The notes: generated by a model from the letters alone, not told the origin. A stretch of DNA of 64,000 bases from Paenibacillus aceti (GCF_003614185.1 NZ_KZ987724.1:954771-1018770), one strand, 5' to 3'; shown: positions 25,129 to 34,532, counted from the first letter of the stretch. Made by a program: numbers and translations.

Positions 25129-26183
25129 ACATTCTGAAGAAAGTATGGAATCTTATTTTTCATTTCATCCAATATATTGGGGTTATTCTGCTCCTGATTG
25201 GGACTTGGATCGGCGCAATTTATATACTGCGCGGTGTCTATAATTACACTGGGGCCCCATCTTCCCCTTATGTATCGCAGGCGATTACGGTAGTTGTCGG
25301 CGTCCATCTGTTCTTTGCCAGCATGATATTGATCGGTCAGTTCTACCGCAAGAAGGAACTTGCCAAGATGAAGAGCATCCTCGATGCGATGCGCCGGATC
25401 GCCAAGGGCGACTTCTCGGTAAAGCTCGATGAGCAGGCCGAGTATCGTGAATTCAGACAAATCGTGGAGACGGTTAATGAAATGGCCGGGGAGCTAAGCC
25501 GGATGGAGACGATGCGGCAGGACTTCATCTCGAATGTATCACATGAGATCCAATCTCCGCTCACCTCGATCCGCGGCTTCGCAGAGGCGCTCAGGAATCC
25601 GCAGTTAGACGAAGAGCAGCGTGGCCATTACCTCGATATCATCGAGGGGGAGAGCCGCCGATTATCACAGATGAGCGACAATATGCTCAAGCTGTCCTCG
25701 CTCGAATCGGATCGCTCCTCGTTCGAGCATAGCCGCTTCAGGCTGGATCGGCAATTGCAGTCGATTGTGCTTACTGCCGAGCCGCAATGGTTGGCCAAGG
25801 AGATTGAGATCGAACTCGATCTTAAGGAGATATATGTCGAAGCGGCTGAGGAGTTGCTAAGCCAGGTGTGGGTGAACCTGCTTCATAACAGTATCAAATT
25901 CACACCGGTGAAAGGGAAGATTACGGTTACGCTTATTTTGGAGTCTGGTAAGGCGAAAGTGACTATTGCGGATTCGGGACTCGGTATTGCCAAGGATGAT
26001 CTGCCCTATATCTTCGACCGCTTCTATAAGGCGGATAAATCGAGAAATCGGAATGCTGGCGGCAGCGGGCTCGGCTTATCTATTGTCCGCAAAATTGTAG
26101 ACATTCATCAAGGGGAAATTGCAGTAGAGTCCCAGCCGGGGCAGGGGACACAGTTCATTGTCACCATCCCTTGCGAGTGGTAG
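25125..26183 (+). CDS. Sensor histidine kinase (HAMP-HisKA-HATPase)
   Basis: A 352-residue kinase starting in the ATGA overlap with the response regulator. Two membrane segments (about 12-37 and 50-70) flank a very short outer loop. HAMP-like linker, H-box FISNVSHEIQSPLTSIRGF (His near 137), N-box LLHNSIKFTP, G-boxes ADSGLGIAK and GGSGLGLSIVRK. Small-sensor architecture of cell-envelope stress kinases. Likely partner of the preceding regulator and controller of the ABC exporter. Confidence 0.93.
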   Translation: MNILKKVWNLIFHFIQYIGVILLLIGTWIGAIYILRGVYNYTGAPSSPYVSQAITVVVGVHLFFASMILIGQFYRKKELAKMKSILDAMRRIAKGDFSVKLDEQAEYREFRQIVETVNEMAGELSRMETMRQDFISNVSHEIQSPLTSIRGFAEALRNPQLDEEQRGHYLDIIEGESRRLSQMSDNMLKLSSLESDRSSFEHSRFRLDRQLQSIVLTAEPQWLAKEIEIELDLKEIYVEAAEELLSQVWVNLLHNSIKFTPVKGKITVTLILESGKAKVTIADSGLGIAKDDLPYIFDRFYKADKSRNRNAGGSGLGLSIVRKIVDIHQGEIAVESQPGQGTQFIVTIPCEW

Positions 26184-26303
26184 TCGAAGGGGAATAGTGA
26201 AAAGCTTGTAATCCTTTCTTAACCTTTTATTTGGATTCGAGATTATTCGTCATGGTATGATAGAGGCGTATGTGTAACTCTAGTCGATAAAAGGATGAGT
26301 CGG

Positions 26304-26999
26304 ATGAGCAAACAAATATTGATCGTAGATGATGATGAGAAGATCGCTAAACTGATAGAAATATATTTAATAAATGAAGGTTATGGTGTAGTTAAGGCTG
26401 ACAACGGGCTGTTAGCACTGGAGATTATAGAGCAGCAGGATATCGACCTGATCGTCCTCGATGTGATGATGCCAGGTCTGGATGGAATATCGGTCTGTCT
26501 AAAGATCCGTGAGACGATGACAACGCCGATTCTGATGCTAAGCGCCAAGGATGGCGATATGGATAAGATCACCGGGCTCATGACTGGGGCCGATGATTAT
26601 ATGGTCAAGCCATTCAATCCCCTGGAGTTGGTGGCGCGGGTCAAATCTCTGCTGCGCAGGTCTTCCTATGCGGCTCAGCCCACCGCGACGAGCTCGGGCC
26701 ATATTCTCAAGATCGGTCCCCTGCAGGTGGATAAAGAGACGCATAGAGTCACTGTCGATGGTCGTTCGGTCAAGCTGACACCGATTGAATTCGGGATTCT
26801 GTATCTTCTGGCCAGCCATCCCGGACGGGTATTCAACTCGGAGGAGATCTTTGAAATGATCTGGAAGGATAAATATTTCGAGAGCAGTAACTCCGTTACG
26901 GTGCATATCAGCCGTCTACGGGATAAATTGGAGAAGGAAATGGAAGGCGAAACCCTGATCAAGACGGTATGGGGGGTCGGCTACAAAATTGAAAGCTAG
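26304..26999 (+). CDS. Response regulator, OmpR family (VanR-like)
   Basis: A 231-residue regulator with D53 in LIVLDVMMPGLDG, K in YMVKPFNP and a winged-helix domain ending TVWGVGYKIES. ATG 26304 is favoured because AAAGGATGAG lies upstream; ATG 26295 is in frame but overlaps it. Overlaps the next kinase gene by 11 bases. Second of two tandem OmpR-type systems. Confidence 0.92.
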   Translation: MSKQILIVDDDEKIAKLIEIYLINEGYGVVKADNGLLALEIIEQQDIDLIVLDVMMPGLDGISVCLKIRETMTTPILMLSAKDGDMDKITGLMTGADDYMVKPFNPLELVARVKSLLRRSSYAAQPTATSSGHILKIGPLQVDKETHRVTVDGRSVKLTPIEFGILYLLASHPGRVFNSEEIFEMIWKDKYFESSNSVTVHISRLRDKLEKEMEGETLIKTVWGVGYKIES

Positions 27000-28086
27000 T
27001 CTCCGTTTTTTATCCTGGCTATTATGGACAGTCGTCACCTCGATTGTGGCTTTGCTGCTGCTTTCTCAACTCGCCAAGCTGACTTTTTTCCTATTCCCTA
27101 ATCTGACCCTGCAGTCGGCATTGATCTGGATTAATCGGAATATCGGGTTCCCTGAGGTTTATTATTTATCGGGCGTGCCGATTCTGATGCTGTTCGCGCT
27201 CTATTTCTATCGGCGCAGCGTTCGCAGACATGAAGAGAAGTATCTCAAGCTGCTGATTGAGGAAGTGCACCAAATTGAAGAAGGCACAGCCTCGAAGATT
27301 CCGGTGGAGAACGTAGGTCAACTGGGTCAGCTTGCTACGGATATTAACCGCATGGTTGACCGTATCAGGACTTCTATTGAAGAAGAGAGGCGTGCGGAGC
27401 AGACCAAGAGTGAGCTGATCACGAATGTATCGCATGATCTGCGGACTCCGCTTACCTCGATTACAGGTTATCTGGGCCTGATTGATCAGGATCGCTACCG
27501 CGACGAGGTAGAGCTCCGCTATTATGTGAATATGGCATATGAGGAATCGCTAAGGCTTACTCAGCTATTGCAGGATCTGTTCGAGTTCACGCGTCTGCAG
27601 AATATGGAGATGAGGCTGGAGAAGGCGAGAATCAATCTGACGGAGATGCTGTATCAAATTACCGCGCATTTTGGCTGGCAGCTGCAGGAGAACAAGATGG
27701 AGTGCCGCCTTTATTTGAAGCCACAGCTCTTCGTACATGCTGATGGTGACAAGCTGCGCAGAGTATATGAGAATCTGATCTCCAACGCCATCCGCTATGG
27801 AAACGGAGGCAAATATATCGATATCCGTGGCGAAATGACGGCAAACGAGGTCATTACGGAAGTGATCAATTACGGGGAGCCGATACCAAGAGGAGATCTG
27901 CCCCATCTGTTCGACCGTTTCTACCGGGTGGAGAAATCGCGCGCATCGCATACCGGTGGCTCGGGAATCGGCCTGGCGATCGCCAAGCATATCGTCACTT
28001 TGCATGGAGGTACGATTATGGCTGAGAGCAATGAGCATCGCACCGTGTTTCGGGTTCGGCTGAAGAGGGATCATCCGAGCCAATAG
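26989..28086 (+). CDS. Sensor histidine kinase (VanS-like)
   Basis: A 365-residue kinase beginning at TTG 26989 inside the regulator gene, with a G-rich site about 12 bases upstream. Two membrane segments (about 8-33 and 52-72), HAMP, H-box ELITNVSHDLRTPLTSITGY (His near 149), N-box NLISNAIRYGN, G-box HTGGSGIGLAIAKHIV. The TTG start and overlap suggest coupled and reduced translation compared with the regulator. Signal unknown. Confidence 0.9.
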   Translation: MKASLRFLSWLLWTVVTSIVALLLLSQLAKLTFFLFPNLTLQSALIWINRNIGFPEVYYLSGVPILMLFALYFYRRSVRRHEEKYLKLLIEEVHQIEEGTASKIPVENVGQLGQLATDINRMVDRIRTSIEEERRAEQTKSELITNVSHDLRTPLTSITGYLGLIDQDRYRDEVELRYYVNMAYEESLRLTQLLQDLFEFTRLQNMEMRLEKARINLTEMLYQITAHFGWQLQENKMECRLYLKPQLFVHADGDKLRRVYENLISNAIRYGNGGKYIDIRGEMTANEVITEVINYGEPIPRGDLPHLFDRFYRVEKSRASHTGGSGIGLAIAKHIVTLHGGTIMAESNEHRTVFRVRLKRDHPSQ

Positions 28087-28122
28087 CTCTTAAGTCAAAA
28101 ACATAAATATTCCACTAACAAA

Positions 28123-28158
28123 AACCATTTAGAGGGCACTCTGAGTGGTTTTTTTGCG
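28123..28158 (+). terminator. Terminator of second OmpR-type operon
   Basis: AACCATTTAGAG pairs imperfectly with CTCTGAGTGGTT, followed by seven T residues. Confidence 0.75.
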
Positions 28159-28193
28159 TGAAAAGGCAGTTTTTTAAGGATTAGGCAGCAAAT

Positions 28194-28221
28194 CTTAAGA
28201 TAAACTTAAGGAAATCTTATT
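28194..28221 (+). promoter_or_regulatory. Triple 11-bp direct repeat before sigma factor
   Basis: CTTAAG at 28194, CTTAAG at 28205 and CTTATT at 28216: exactly 11 bases apart, each followed by an A-rich stretch. OmpR/PhoB-family regulators bind tandem direct repeats with this period. It lies 90 bases upstream of the ECF sigma gene and just downstream of an OmpR-type system. Confidence 0.55.
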
Positions 28222-28310
28222 CGAACTGCAAGCTATGTACTTCATAATGGACTATAGCAATTCTGAACTAGAACCCTTAAGAAATATAGAGAATAGAGGA
28301 GAAACCTAAA

Positions 28311-28802
28311 ATGAATACCCGAATGATGGACGTTATTTACCGTGAATATAGAACTGATGTATATCAATATTTATATTATCTGTGCCGCAATCATCATAAT
28401 GCCGAGGATCTAATGCAGGAGACCTTCTATCGTGCGCTGACCCGGCTGGAAGGAATGGAGCCGAAGCGGATCAAGGCGTGGCTGCTGCGAGTGGCTCATA
28501 ACGCATATATTGATAAGCTGCGCAAGGATAGCCGTTCCAATCTGTATGAGAATGAATTCTTCTATAATCTGTCGAATGAAGAGACCCCGGAGACGAAGGT
28601 GCTATGTCAGGAAGTGCGCGATGAATTGTTTGATCAGCTGTCATTACTGCCGCCGAATCAGCAGCATGCGGTACTGCTATTTGATGTGCATGGCTTCTCC
28701 TACCTGGAGTCTGCCGAGCTGATGGGCATCGGATTGTCACACTTCAAGATTCTGTTGTACCGGGCGAGACAGAAGCTGCGCAAGGGTAGACAGACGGCTT
28801 AA
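28311..28802 (+). CDS. ECF-type RNA polymerase sigma factor
   Basis: A 163-residue sigma-70 family protein with AGAGGAG upstream. Region 2: YREYRTDVYQYLYYLCRN, HNAEDLMQETFYRAL and IKAWLLRVAHNAYIDKLRK. Region 4: LSLLPPNQQHAVLLFDVHGF, GIGLSHFKILLYRARQKLR. SigV/SigW-like size. No anti-sigma gene follows (next is a DUF817 protein), so control may be through the repeats at 28194 or an unlinked anti-sigma. Confidence 0.88.
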   Translation: MNTRMMDVIYREYRTDVYQYLYYLCRNHHNAEDLMQETFYRALTRLEGMEPKRIKAWLLRVAHNAYIDKLRKDSRSNLYENEFFYNLSNEETPETKVLCQEVRDELFDQLSLLPPNQQHAVLLFDVHGFSYLESAELMGIGLSHFKILLYRARQKLRKGRQTA

Positions 28803-28909
28803 GGGTCGTCCTGACACATTCCAGAAAATTGTTCTGCCGCTCTCTCCGTGAGTATGATAAAATCTTGTATATCTGATTTAATGGAATATTGAACTCATCG
28901 GAGGATAGT

Positions 28910-29689
28910 ATGACCTTTATCCGCAACTTGCTGCAATTCGCTTGGCTTCAGGCTTTATCCTGTATTTTTCCACTTATCATTTTCGGGACGCTCGGGCTCA
29001 CGAAGATCGTACATATTCCAGGCTTGCCGCGATATGATCTGATTCTGATCATCTGTCTTCTGGCGCAAATTGGCATGATCGTCTTCAAGCTGGAGACGCT
29101 GGATGAACTTAAGGTGATCTGTCTTTTCCATATTATCGGGCTCTGTCTGGAGCTGTTCAAAGTTCATATGGGCTCATGGTCTTATCCTGAACCGGCCTGG
29201 ACGAAGATCGGGGGAGTTCCGCTCTACAGCGGATTCATGTATGCCAGTGTAGCCAGCTATATTTGTCAGGCTTGGCGCAGACTGCAGCTTCAAATGACCG
29301 GCTGGCCGAAGGGGTGGCTCACGGTCTTGATCTGTGCGGCGATCTACCTGAACTTTTTCACACATCATTTCATAGGAGATTATCGCTGGCTCCTCACCGC
29401 GTTGCTCTTCCTCATTTTTCTGCGGACGAAGGTGTACTATACGCTCAACTCCCAAACGTTTCGGATGCCGTTGATGCTGTCTTTTGTCCTGATCGGCTTC
29501 TTCATCTGGATTGCGGAGAACATCTCGACCTTTCTCGGAGCCTGGACATACCCTGATCAGGAGCATGTCTGGCAGCTGGTCCATATCGGCAAGATCAGTT
29601 CATGGTTTCTGCTCGTTGTAATCAGTATTATCATTGTAGCTCAGTTGAAGCATGTCAAAATAGGTATGACAGGGGACAGACAAGCTTAA
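28910..29689 (+). CDS. DUF817 family integral membrane protein
   Basis: A 259-residue protein from ATG 28910 (GGAGGATAGT upstream). Seven to eight membrane segments. DUF817 marks: FKVHMGSWSYPEPAWTKIGG, PLYSGFMYASVASYICQAWR, NFFTHHFIGDYRWLL and FLGAWTYPDQEHVWQLVH. Function of the family is not known; conserved Trp, His and Glu residues in membrane loops are of interest. Confidence 0.87.
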   Translation: MTFIRNLLQFAWLQALSCIFPLIIFGTLGLTKIVHIPGLPRYDLILIICLLAQIGMIVFKLETLDELKVICLFHIIGLCLELFKVHMGSWSYPEPAWTKIGGVPLYSGFMYASVASYICQAWRRLQLQMTGWPKGWLTVLICAAIYLNFFTHHFIGDYRWLLTALLFLIFLRTKVYYTLNSQTFRMPLMLSFVLIGFFIWIAENISTFLGAWTYPDQEHVWQLVHIGKISSWFLLVVISIIIVAQLKHVKIGMTGDRQA

Positions 29690-29741
29690 GACGGGCGCGG
29701 TATACTGATAGTTAAGAGTTGAAATTCAGGGAGAGTCGGTT

Positions 29742-30140
29742 ATGAATAAGTCGAAGGGTTACTTCTATTATTTGTTATGGATACTCGGTGCGCTGATCGT
29801 CGTGTACTACGGCAATCAATTCGTAGGAATGATGGAGTCGAAGAAGGGGGAGTTCCTCAGAATCGACTATAGTCTGCTGGGTAATATCCTGTATGCGCTC
29901 CTGTTCGGGATCTATTTAAGCCTGCTTAATGGATTGCCGAACCGCAGGAAGTTTCACAGGCCGTTATTCTTTTTCGTATTTCTGCCATGTTTGATTCTGA
30001 TGCTCTACCCGGTACTGAATATTTTCTTTGAGATGCCTTATTATGCACTATACAACGATGTGGCCAGACAGGAGGGGCATTTCTTCTTCAGCCTGCTTTG
30101 CGGGTTAACGTTGATGAAGAGCTTATTTGGCAGTCGGTAA
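29742..30140 (+). CDS. Unknown four-helix membrane protein
   Basis: A 132-residue hydrophobic protein with GGGAGAG before the ATG. Membrane segments at about 9-28, 44-62, 72-95 and 108-126. No family recognised. Ends 17 bases before the broken epimerase gene. Confidence 0.6.
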   Translation: MNKSKGYFYYLLWILGALIVVYYGNQFVGMMESKKGEFLRIDYSLLGNILYALLFGIYLSLLNGLPNRRKFHRPLFFFVFLPCLILMLYPVLNIFFEMPYYALYNDVARQEGHFFFSLLCGLTLMKSLFGSR

Positions 30141-30157
30141 ATGAGGAGGTGCCTTAT

Positions 30158-30660
30158 ATGGCTGAGAAAGTTTTGGTTCTGGGAGGCTCCCGGTATTTCG
30201 GGAAAAGATTAGTTCAACTGTTGGCCAGTGCAGGACAGTATCAAGTGACGGTAGCGACGCGTGGGCTGACAAAGGTGGAGTTGGCGGGTGAGGTTCAGCA
30301 GGTCGTGCTGGATCGCACGGACGAGAGGGCTTTGAGGGAAGTGGCGCAATCCGGGCCATGGGATATCGTCTATGACAATATTTGTTATTCTCCCAATGAG
30401 GCGCTTGCCGCGGTGCAGGCTTTTGAAGGCCAGGTGGAGCGGTGACGATCGGCCAAATTATAAAAATGATAGAACAGGCAACCGGTAAAGCGGCGCACAT
30501 CGTGCCAGAGACGGAGGAAGCACATATGTCCCCGTTCGGTATTCCGACCTCATGGACGATGGATACAGCCAAGGCCCAGGCGGAGGGTTTCTCTTTCCGC
30601 TCTGTTCAGGAATGGCTACCGGAGCTGGTTCATGAGATTGCATCTATACATAGAATATGA
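30158..30660 (+). pseudogene. NAD-dependent epimerase/dehydratase, internally deleted
   Basis: ATG 30158 has GAGGAGG upstream. The N-terminal Rossmann part is clear (KVLVLGGSRYFGKRL; DIVYDNICYSPNEA). After QAFEGQVER the frame closes at 30445, and in another frame a C-terminal part follows (TIGQIIKMIEQATGKAAHIV ... SFRSVQEWLPELVHEI). About 150 residues of the middle, including the YxxxK region, are missing. A non-functional remnant. Confidence 0.8.
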
Positions 30661-30751
30661 TCTGTTAACAAAAGGAGAGGCTTATGAGACCGATTTGAAT
30701 AAATCATGTGACTCTTAGCGAATGGATGATTACAATTGAATAGGAGTGAAC

Positions 30752-32041
30752 ATGGTGAAATTCAGGCCGTCATTTTATTATTTATGGAGCTCACAGACGT
30801 TATCGAATACGGTCGATGTGCTCTATCTCGTTGCATTGACGACCTATGTACTGAATCAGACGGGATCGATTATTTTTGCTACATTAGTTCCGTTCTTTCG
30901 TGTAGTCGCTCAAATGCTAAGTGGGCTGATAGCACCGCTGCTTATTGACCGTTACCGCTTAACGTTCCTGTTGACACTGGCACAGGGCGGACAATTTCTG
31001 GTGTTTATCGCGCTTGGGCTCTACCTCTCGCCATGGATTAGCGGGGCGGACACGATGTTCATTTACGTCTTTATCGCTGGACTGTCTTTCTTGGACGGGT
31101 GGACGAGCCCGGCTCGGAATGCCCTGATTCCAAGGCTGGTGGACGATTCCGGCTTGATGAAGGCCAATGGGCTCATTGGAGCTACGGATCAGATCGTACA
31201 GTTCGCCGGCTGGGCGATCAGCGGGGTGCTGGTCGCGGCTATGGGTTCTTTTCCCGTATTGGTAGTCGTTGCGGTCTGTTACGGCATTGCTGCCGCGATC
31301 ACGGTTCTGATTGAAGATCCGACGGAGGCTAAGCAAAGGAACCTGTTCGATGTGCGTACCTCAGTGACAAAAGTAAGGGAACTTGTGGGGGACAAGGACG
31401 GAGCATCTTCAGAAGCTTCAGAAGAGAAGGAGCTGTCTCGCTGGGAAATTCTGAAGGAGGGCTGGGTGGCTCTCTGGAGAGTGCCGAGGCTCCGTGCTCT
31501 AACGATGATGGATATATGCGATGCGCTGGGCGGAATGGTCTGGGTCGGTGCATTTATTCTCGTATTTGTTCAAGATGTGCTGCATCAGGATGAGAAGTGG
31601 TGGGGATACATTAATGCGAGTTATTTTGCCGGGGCCGTGCTTGGCGGATTTATCGTCGTCGCTCTGGTCAAAAAGTTTGAGAAGAAAGTATTCCTCTCCA
31701 TGATTGTAGGTATGCTGGGCTATGGACTGTTAACCGCCTGGTTCGGGCTGAATCAATCGACTTGGCTCGCTCTAGTTATCGTCTTCTTGACCGGGCCTTT
31801 CAGCGAGCTTGCTGCAGTGACCCGACGTACGCTCATTCAGCGCAGTGTGAATAAAGATATGCTGCCCAAAGTGTTCTCAGCACAATCGACGCTGCTCAGT
31901 ACCTTGTATGGGCTGTCGCTTCTGCTGATGAGCGGAATTGCGGAATGGTTCGGGATTGTAAATATGTATTTGCTGGCCGCCTTGATCAGCCTGATCACGG
32001 TTGTGATCGGTTGGGCGAATCGGAAGGCGATTCAGCTATAA
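30752..32041 (+). CDS. MFS transporter (macrolide-efflux-like)
   Basis: A 429-residue protein with twelve expected membrane helices. ATG 30752 has AGGAG five bases upstream; the GTG at 30746 lies inside that site. N-terminal YYLWSSQTLSNTVDVLYLVA and FFRVVAQMLSGLIAPLLIDRY, and a long central loop (about 200-235) rich in charged residues. Resembles MefA/MdrA-type drug exporters; substrate unknown. Followed by an inverted family A repeat. Confidence 0.85.
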   Translation: MVKFRPSFYYLWSSQTLSNTVDVLYLVALTTYVLNQTGSIIFATLVPFFRVVAQMLSGLIAPLLIDRYRLTFLLTLAQGGQFLVFIALGLYLSPWISGADTMFIYVFIAGLSFLDGWTSPARNALIPRLVDDSGLMKANGLIGATDQIVQFAGWAISGVLVAAMGSFPVLVVVAVCYGIAAAITVLIEDPTEAKQRNLFDVRTSVTKVRELVGDKDGASSEASEEKELSRWEILKEGWVALWRVPRLRALTMMDICDALGGMVWVGAFILVFVQDVLHQDEKWWGYINASYFAGAVLGGFIVVALVKKFEKKVFLSMIVGMLGYGLLTAWFGLNQSTWLALVIVFLTGPFSELAAVTRRTLIQRSVNKDMLPKVFSAQSTLLSTLYGLSLLLMSGIAEWFGIVNMYLLAALISLITVVIGWANRKAIQL

Positions 32042-32053
32042 TTAACAAAAAAC

Positions 32054-32431
32054 GGGGCTGTCTTAAAAGTCGATCTTCCGACTTGGAGACACCCCTTTTG
32101 TGTGCCCCAAAATGTGTACATCCCCATATTCTGCGGATCACTCGGGACATTATTGTCCGTTAGCGTTGATCCTGTGGCCCCCAGCCGTTGTAACGGACAA
32201 TGATGTCCATTACAAGGGGAATTGTCGCGAAAAATTGCATTTTATGTTTCTAATGGACAAAAGTGTCCGTTAGAGGAGCGTAGTCGTTATTTTCATGCTC
32301 TAACGGTCATTTTTGACCGCTGGGCGGCCCGTTTTTGTTGAATGTTGAAAAGCGACAGAGCAAAAAAAGTTGGACGGAAAACATGACGTTTTTCCGACCA
32401 ACTTTTTATTTTGGGACTTATTGGACAGCCC
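32054..32431 (-). repeat. Family A dyad element, copy 2 (378 bp, inverted)
   Basis: Ends GGGGCTGTC and GACAGCCC. Four 24-nt units at 32140, 32190, 32250 and 32300: spacing 50/60/50 exactly. Opposite orientation to copies 1 and 3. The AAGTTGG..CCAACTT hairpin near 32370-32406 could end transcription of both convergent MFS genes. Confidence 0.85.
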
Positions 32432-32440
32432 ATCTTTTAG

Positions 32441-33652
32441 TTATTTGGTCGCTTGCTGGACCGTATTTGGCTTGCTGCTTCGTTTCGCTCTAAGCGAGAG
32501 CAGAAAGCACAGCACCAGGACGAACGCAGCCGAGATGTAAGGGTAGTTGATGTTATAATCGAACAAGAATCCGGCTACAATCGGACCCGCAATATTGCCG
32601 AGGCTCGTATATGCCGAGTTCAGGCCGGCAACGTATCCCTGTTTCTCCTCAGCCATCTTGGACATCTGTGTACCGATGGCAGGTCGCAAAATGTCGATCG
32701 ACAGGAACAGAATGAACGTGACGATGACGATCAGCCAGTACGTGTGCACCAGCAGTGTCAGCAATACGAATGCAGCGGCTGTGATCAGACAGAATGAGAT
32801 GACATTGCGTTCCCCGAATTTATTCAGAATCCAGCCGAAGATCGTCAATTGAACGACCGCGCCAGAGATGGAGCCAAAGGTAATAATGAAGGCGATATCT
32901 TTGGCCGTGAAGCCGAATTTATGATCGACGAAAAGTCCGAATACCGTCTCATAATTTGCGAGACCGAATGAAGCGACGAATACAATGATAAGAGCGATGA
33001 AATAAGGTTCTTTATAAGAGTTCAGTAATTGCTTGAATAGAGACTGTCTGGGAGCCTCGCTGACTTTATCTTGTACTGCCCGTGGTCGTTTATTGGATTC
33101 GGGCAGAGCTAGCAGTGTGATCGTGGCTGCGATGGCACCGGCAACAGCGGCTGCGAAGAAGGGAACGCGAATCCCGAATTCAGCGATGAATCCGCCGATG
33201 CCCGGACCGATAATGAAGCCGGTAGTAATGGCCGCATTGATGAAGCCCATCCCAGTCGCCCGCTCGTCATCCGTAGTCGTGTCTGCCGTATAGGCCATCA
33301 CCGCTGGGAAGATGAGTGCGGCGCCCAATCCGCCGATCATTCTGCTTGCGAACAGAAGAGCTGGTGCGTTAGCGAGCCCGAAGAGGAGCTCCGATACAGC
33401 GAATACGATCATACCGATTACAATAATTTTCTTGCGTCCGAGCATGTCGGATAATCTCCCGGCATAGGGAGAGAATATGAGCTGTGTTAGCGAGAAGGCT
33501 GCGACCAGCAGGCCGACAGTGCTGCCGCTAATATGCAGCTCGGTCATGTAGGACGGCATGATGGGAACGACGAGGCCGATCCCGGTAAATACGATAAAAA
33601 TATTAAGCATGAGAAGCAGTAACGCTCCCCTATTTTTCAATAATATCGACAT
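32441..33652 (-). CDS. MFS multidrug efflux transporter (NorA/Bmr-like)
   Basis: A 403-residue, twelve-helix antiporter. Motif A region GRLSDMLGRKKIIV, motif C region GPGIGGFIAEFGIRVPFF, and VVPIMPSYMTEL early on, all typical of the DHA1 family with Bmr, Blt and NorA. Proton-driven export of lipophilic cations is likely. A TetR gene lies upstream on the same strand, and both carry the same operator-like sequence. Confidence 0.9.
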   Translation of the reverse strand: MSILLKNRGALLLLMLNIFIVFTGIGLVVPIMPSYMTELHISGSTVGLLVAAFSLTQLIFSPYAGRLSDMLGRKKIIVIGMIVFAVSELLFGLANAPALLFASRMIGGLGAALIFPAVMAYTADTTTDDERATGMGFINAAITTGFIIGPGIGGFIAEFGIRVPFFAAAVAGAIAATITLLALPESNKRPRAVQDKVSEAPRQSLFKQLLNSYKEPYFIALIIVFVASFGLANYETVFGLFVDHKFGFTAKDIAFIITFGSISGAVVQLTIFGWILNKFGERNVISFCLITAAAFVLLTLLVHTYWLIVIVTFILFLSIDILRPAIGTQMSKMAEEKQGYVAGLNSAYTSLGNIAGPIVAGFLFDYNINYPYISAAFVLVLCFLLSLRAKRSSKPNTVQQATK

Positions 33653-33724
33653 AATAAGAATATCCTCCGCATGGTAAGTACAATAGTTGAGGCTGTCGGT
33701 GGATACATCCGATTCCTGAAACTA

Positions 33725-33742
33725 TACTGACCGTTCATTTAA
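33725..33742. promoter_or_regulatory. TetR operator-like site upstream of MFS gene
   Basis: TACTGACCGTTCATTTAA. It matches TACTGAACGTTCGTTCAG at 34406 in 14 of 18 positions and lies 73 bases upstream of the MFS start. Confidence 0.55.
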
Positions 33743-33749
33743 TAGTAAA

Positions 33750-34361
33750 TTAATTTGAAATTCCATATAAAAAAACCTTGATCGCCTGTTGATACAGCAT
33801 GAGCGCATTTTCCAACTTCAATTGACGTGACATTTGGCTAAGCCCGATGACCATGCTCTCCAGAATGGCCGCGTGACACTCGACATTATCAGACTTGAAT
33901 TCTCCATTATCGATCCCCTGCTGGATTAGATCCTGGTTGAACTTAAGGTGTCCCTGCATCATCTCAATAATACGTTCTTCGATATCACTTGGTTTCTCAT
34001 TATAATTAAAAAATTCATTAGCCGCTTTGGAGAGTGGGTGATGGAGGTCATCGAGCACTATCTGCCTCGCGAAGCCGTACAGCTTATCCGTCACTGTCTT
34101 ATATTGAGATTCATTCTGCTGCCATTTCACTTCCCATTCATGGTCCCATTCATCGATCAGATAGAGGAACAGGCCTTCCTTGCTCTTGAAATGATAATAA
34201 ATATTGCCCTTACTGCTGCCTGTAGCCTCGGCAATATCTTCGATCGAAGTTGCCCCGTAGCCTTTATTCACAAATAAAGCTCTGGCCGCCTCGGCTACCT
34301 TCCTCTTCGTCTGCTTGCTCTGCAGCTGCTTCTTATTGGTTGAAGCGCCCTTCACATCCAT
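33750..34361 (-). CDS. TetR/AcrR family regulator
   Basis: A 203-residue repressor from ATG 34361 (AAGGGAG nine bases upstream); the frame extends to 34454 without a start signal and would cover the operator. HTH: TSIEDIAEATGSSKGNIYYH, then a helical ligand-binding domain beginning FKSKEGLFLYLIDEWDHEWE. It probably represses itself and the adjacent MFS exporter, with release by an exported drug. Confidence 0.9.
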   Translation of the reverse strand: MDVKGASTNKKQLQSKQTKRKVAEAARALFVNKGYGATSIEDIAEATGSSKGNIYYHFKSKEGLFLYLIDEWDHEWEVKWQQNESQYKTVTDKLYGFARQIVLDDLHHPLSKAANEFFNYNEKPSDIEERIIEMMQGHLKFNQDLIQQGIDNGEFKSDNVECHAAILESMVIGLSQMSRQLKLENALMLYQQAIKVFLYGISN

Positions 34362-34405
34362 GATAATCGGCTCCCTTCCATGATATGAGAACGCAAAATA
34401 TTTTA

Positions 34406-34425
34406 TACTGAACGTTCGTTCAGGA
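34406..34425. promoter_or_regulatory. TetR operator upstream of tetR gene
   Basis: TACTGAACGTTCGTTCAGGA contains the dyad CTGAACG/CGTTCAG, 45 bases upstream of the TetR start. Related to the site at 33725. Confidence 0.65.
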
Positions 34426-34488
34426 TTATAACAAATTTGTGGGGGTGTGCGCAAGACTCAGTTTGTTATCACGTTCGCATATCATAAA

Positions 34489-34516
34489 ACAAGAGCATAC
34501 ATGCAGCATGCTCTTA
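34489..34516 (-). terminator. Terminator of the serine hydrolase transcript
   Basis: Read on the minus strand, AAGAGCAT pairs with ATGCTCTT and is followed by GTTTTAT. Confidence 0.6.
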
Positions 34517-34532
34517 GTTCTGATTAAGTATA

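Noticed and set aside
26231-26261. Promoter TTGGAT..TATGAT before the second OmpR-type operon
   Set aside because: The spacer is 19 bases and the -35 box is weak, so it was not listed as a feature.
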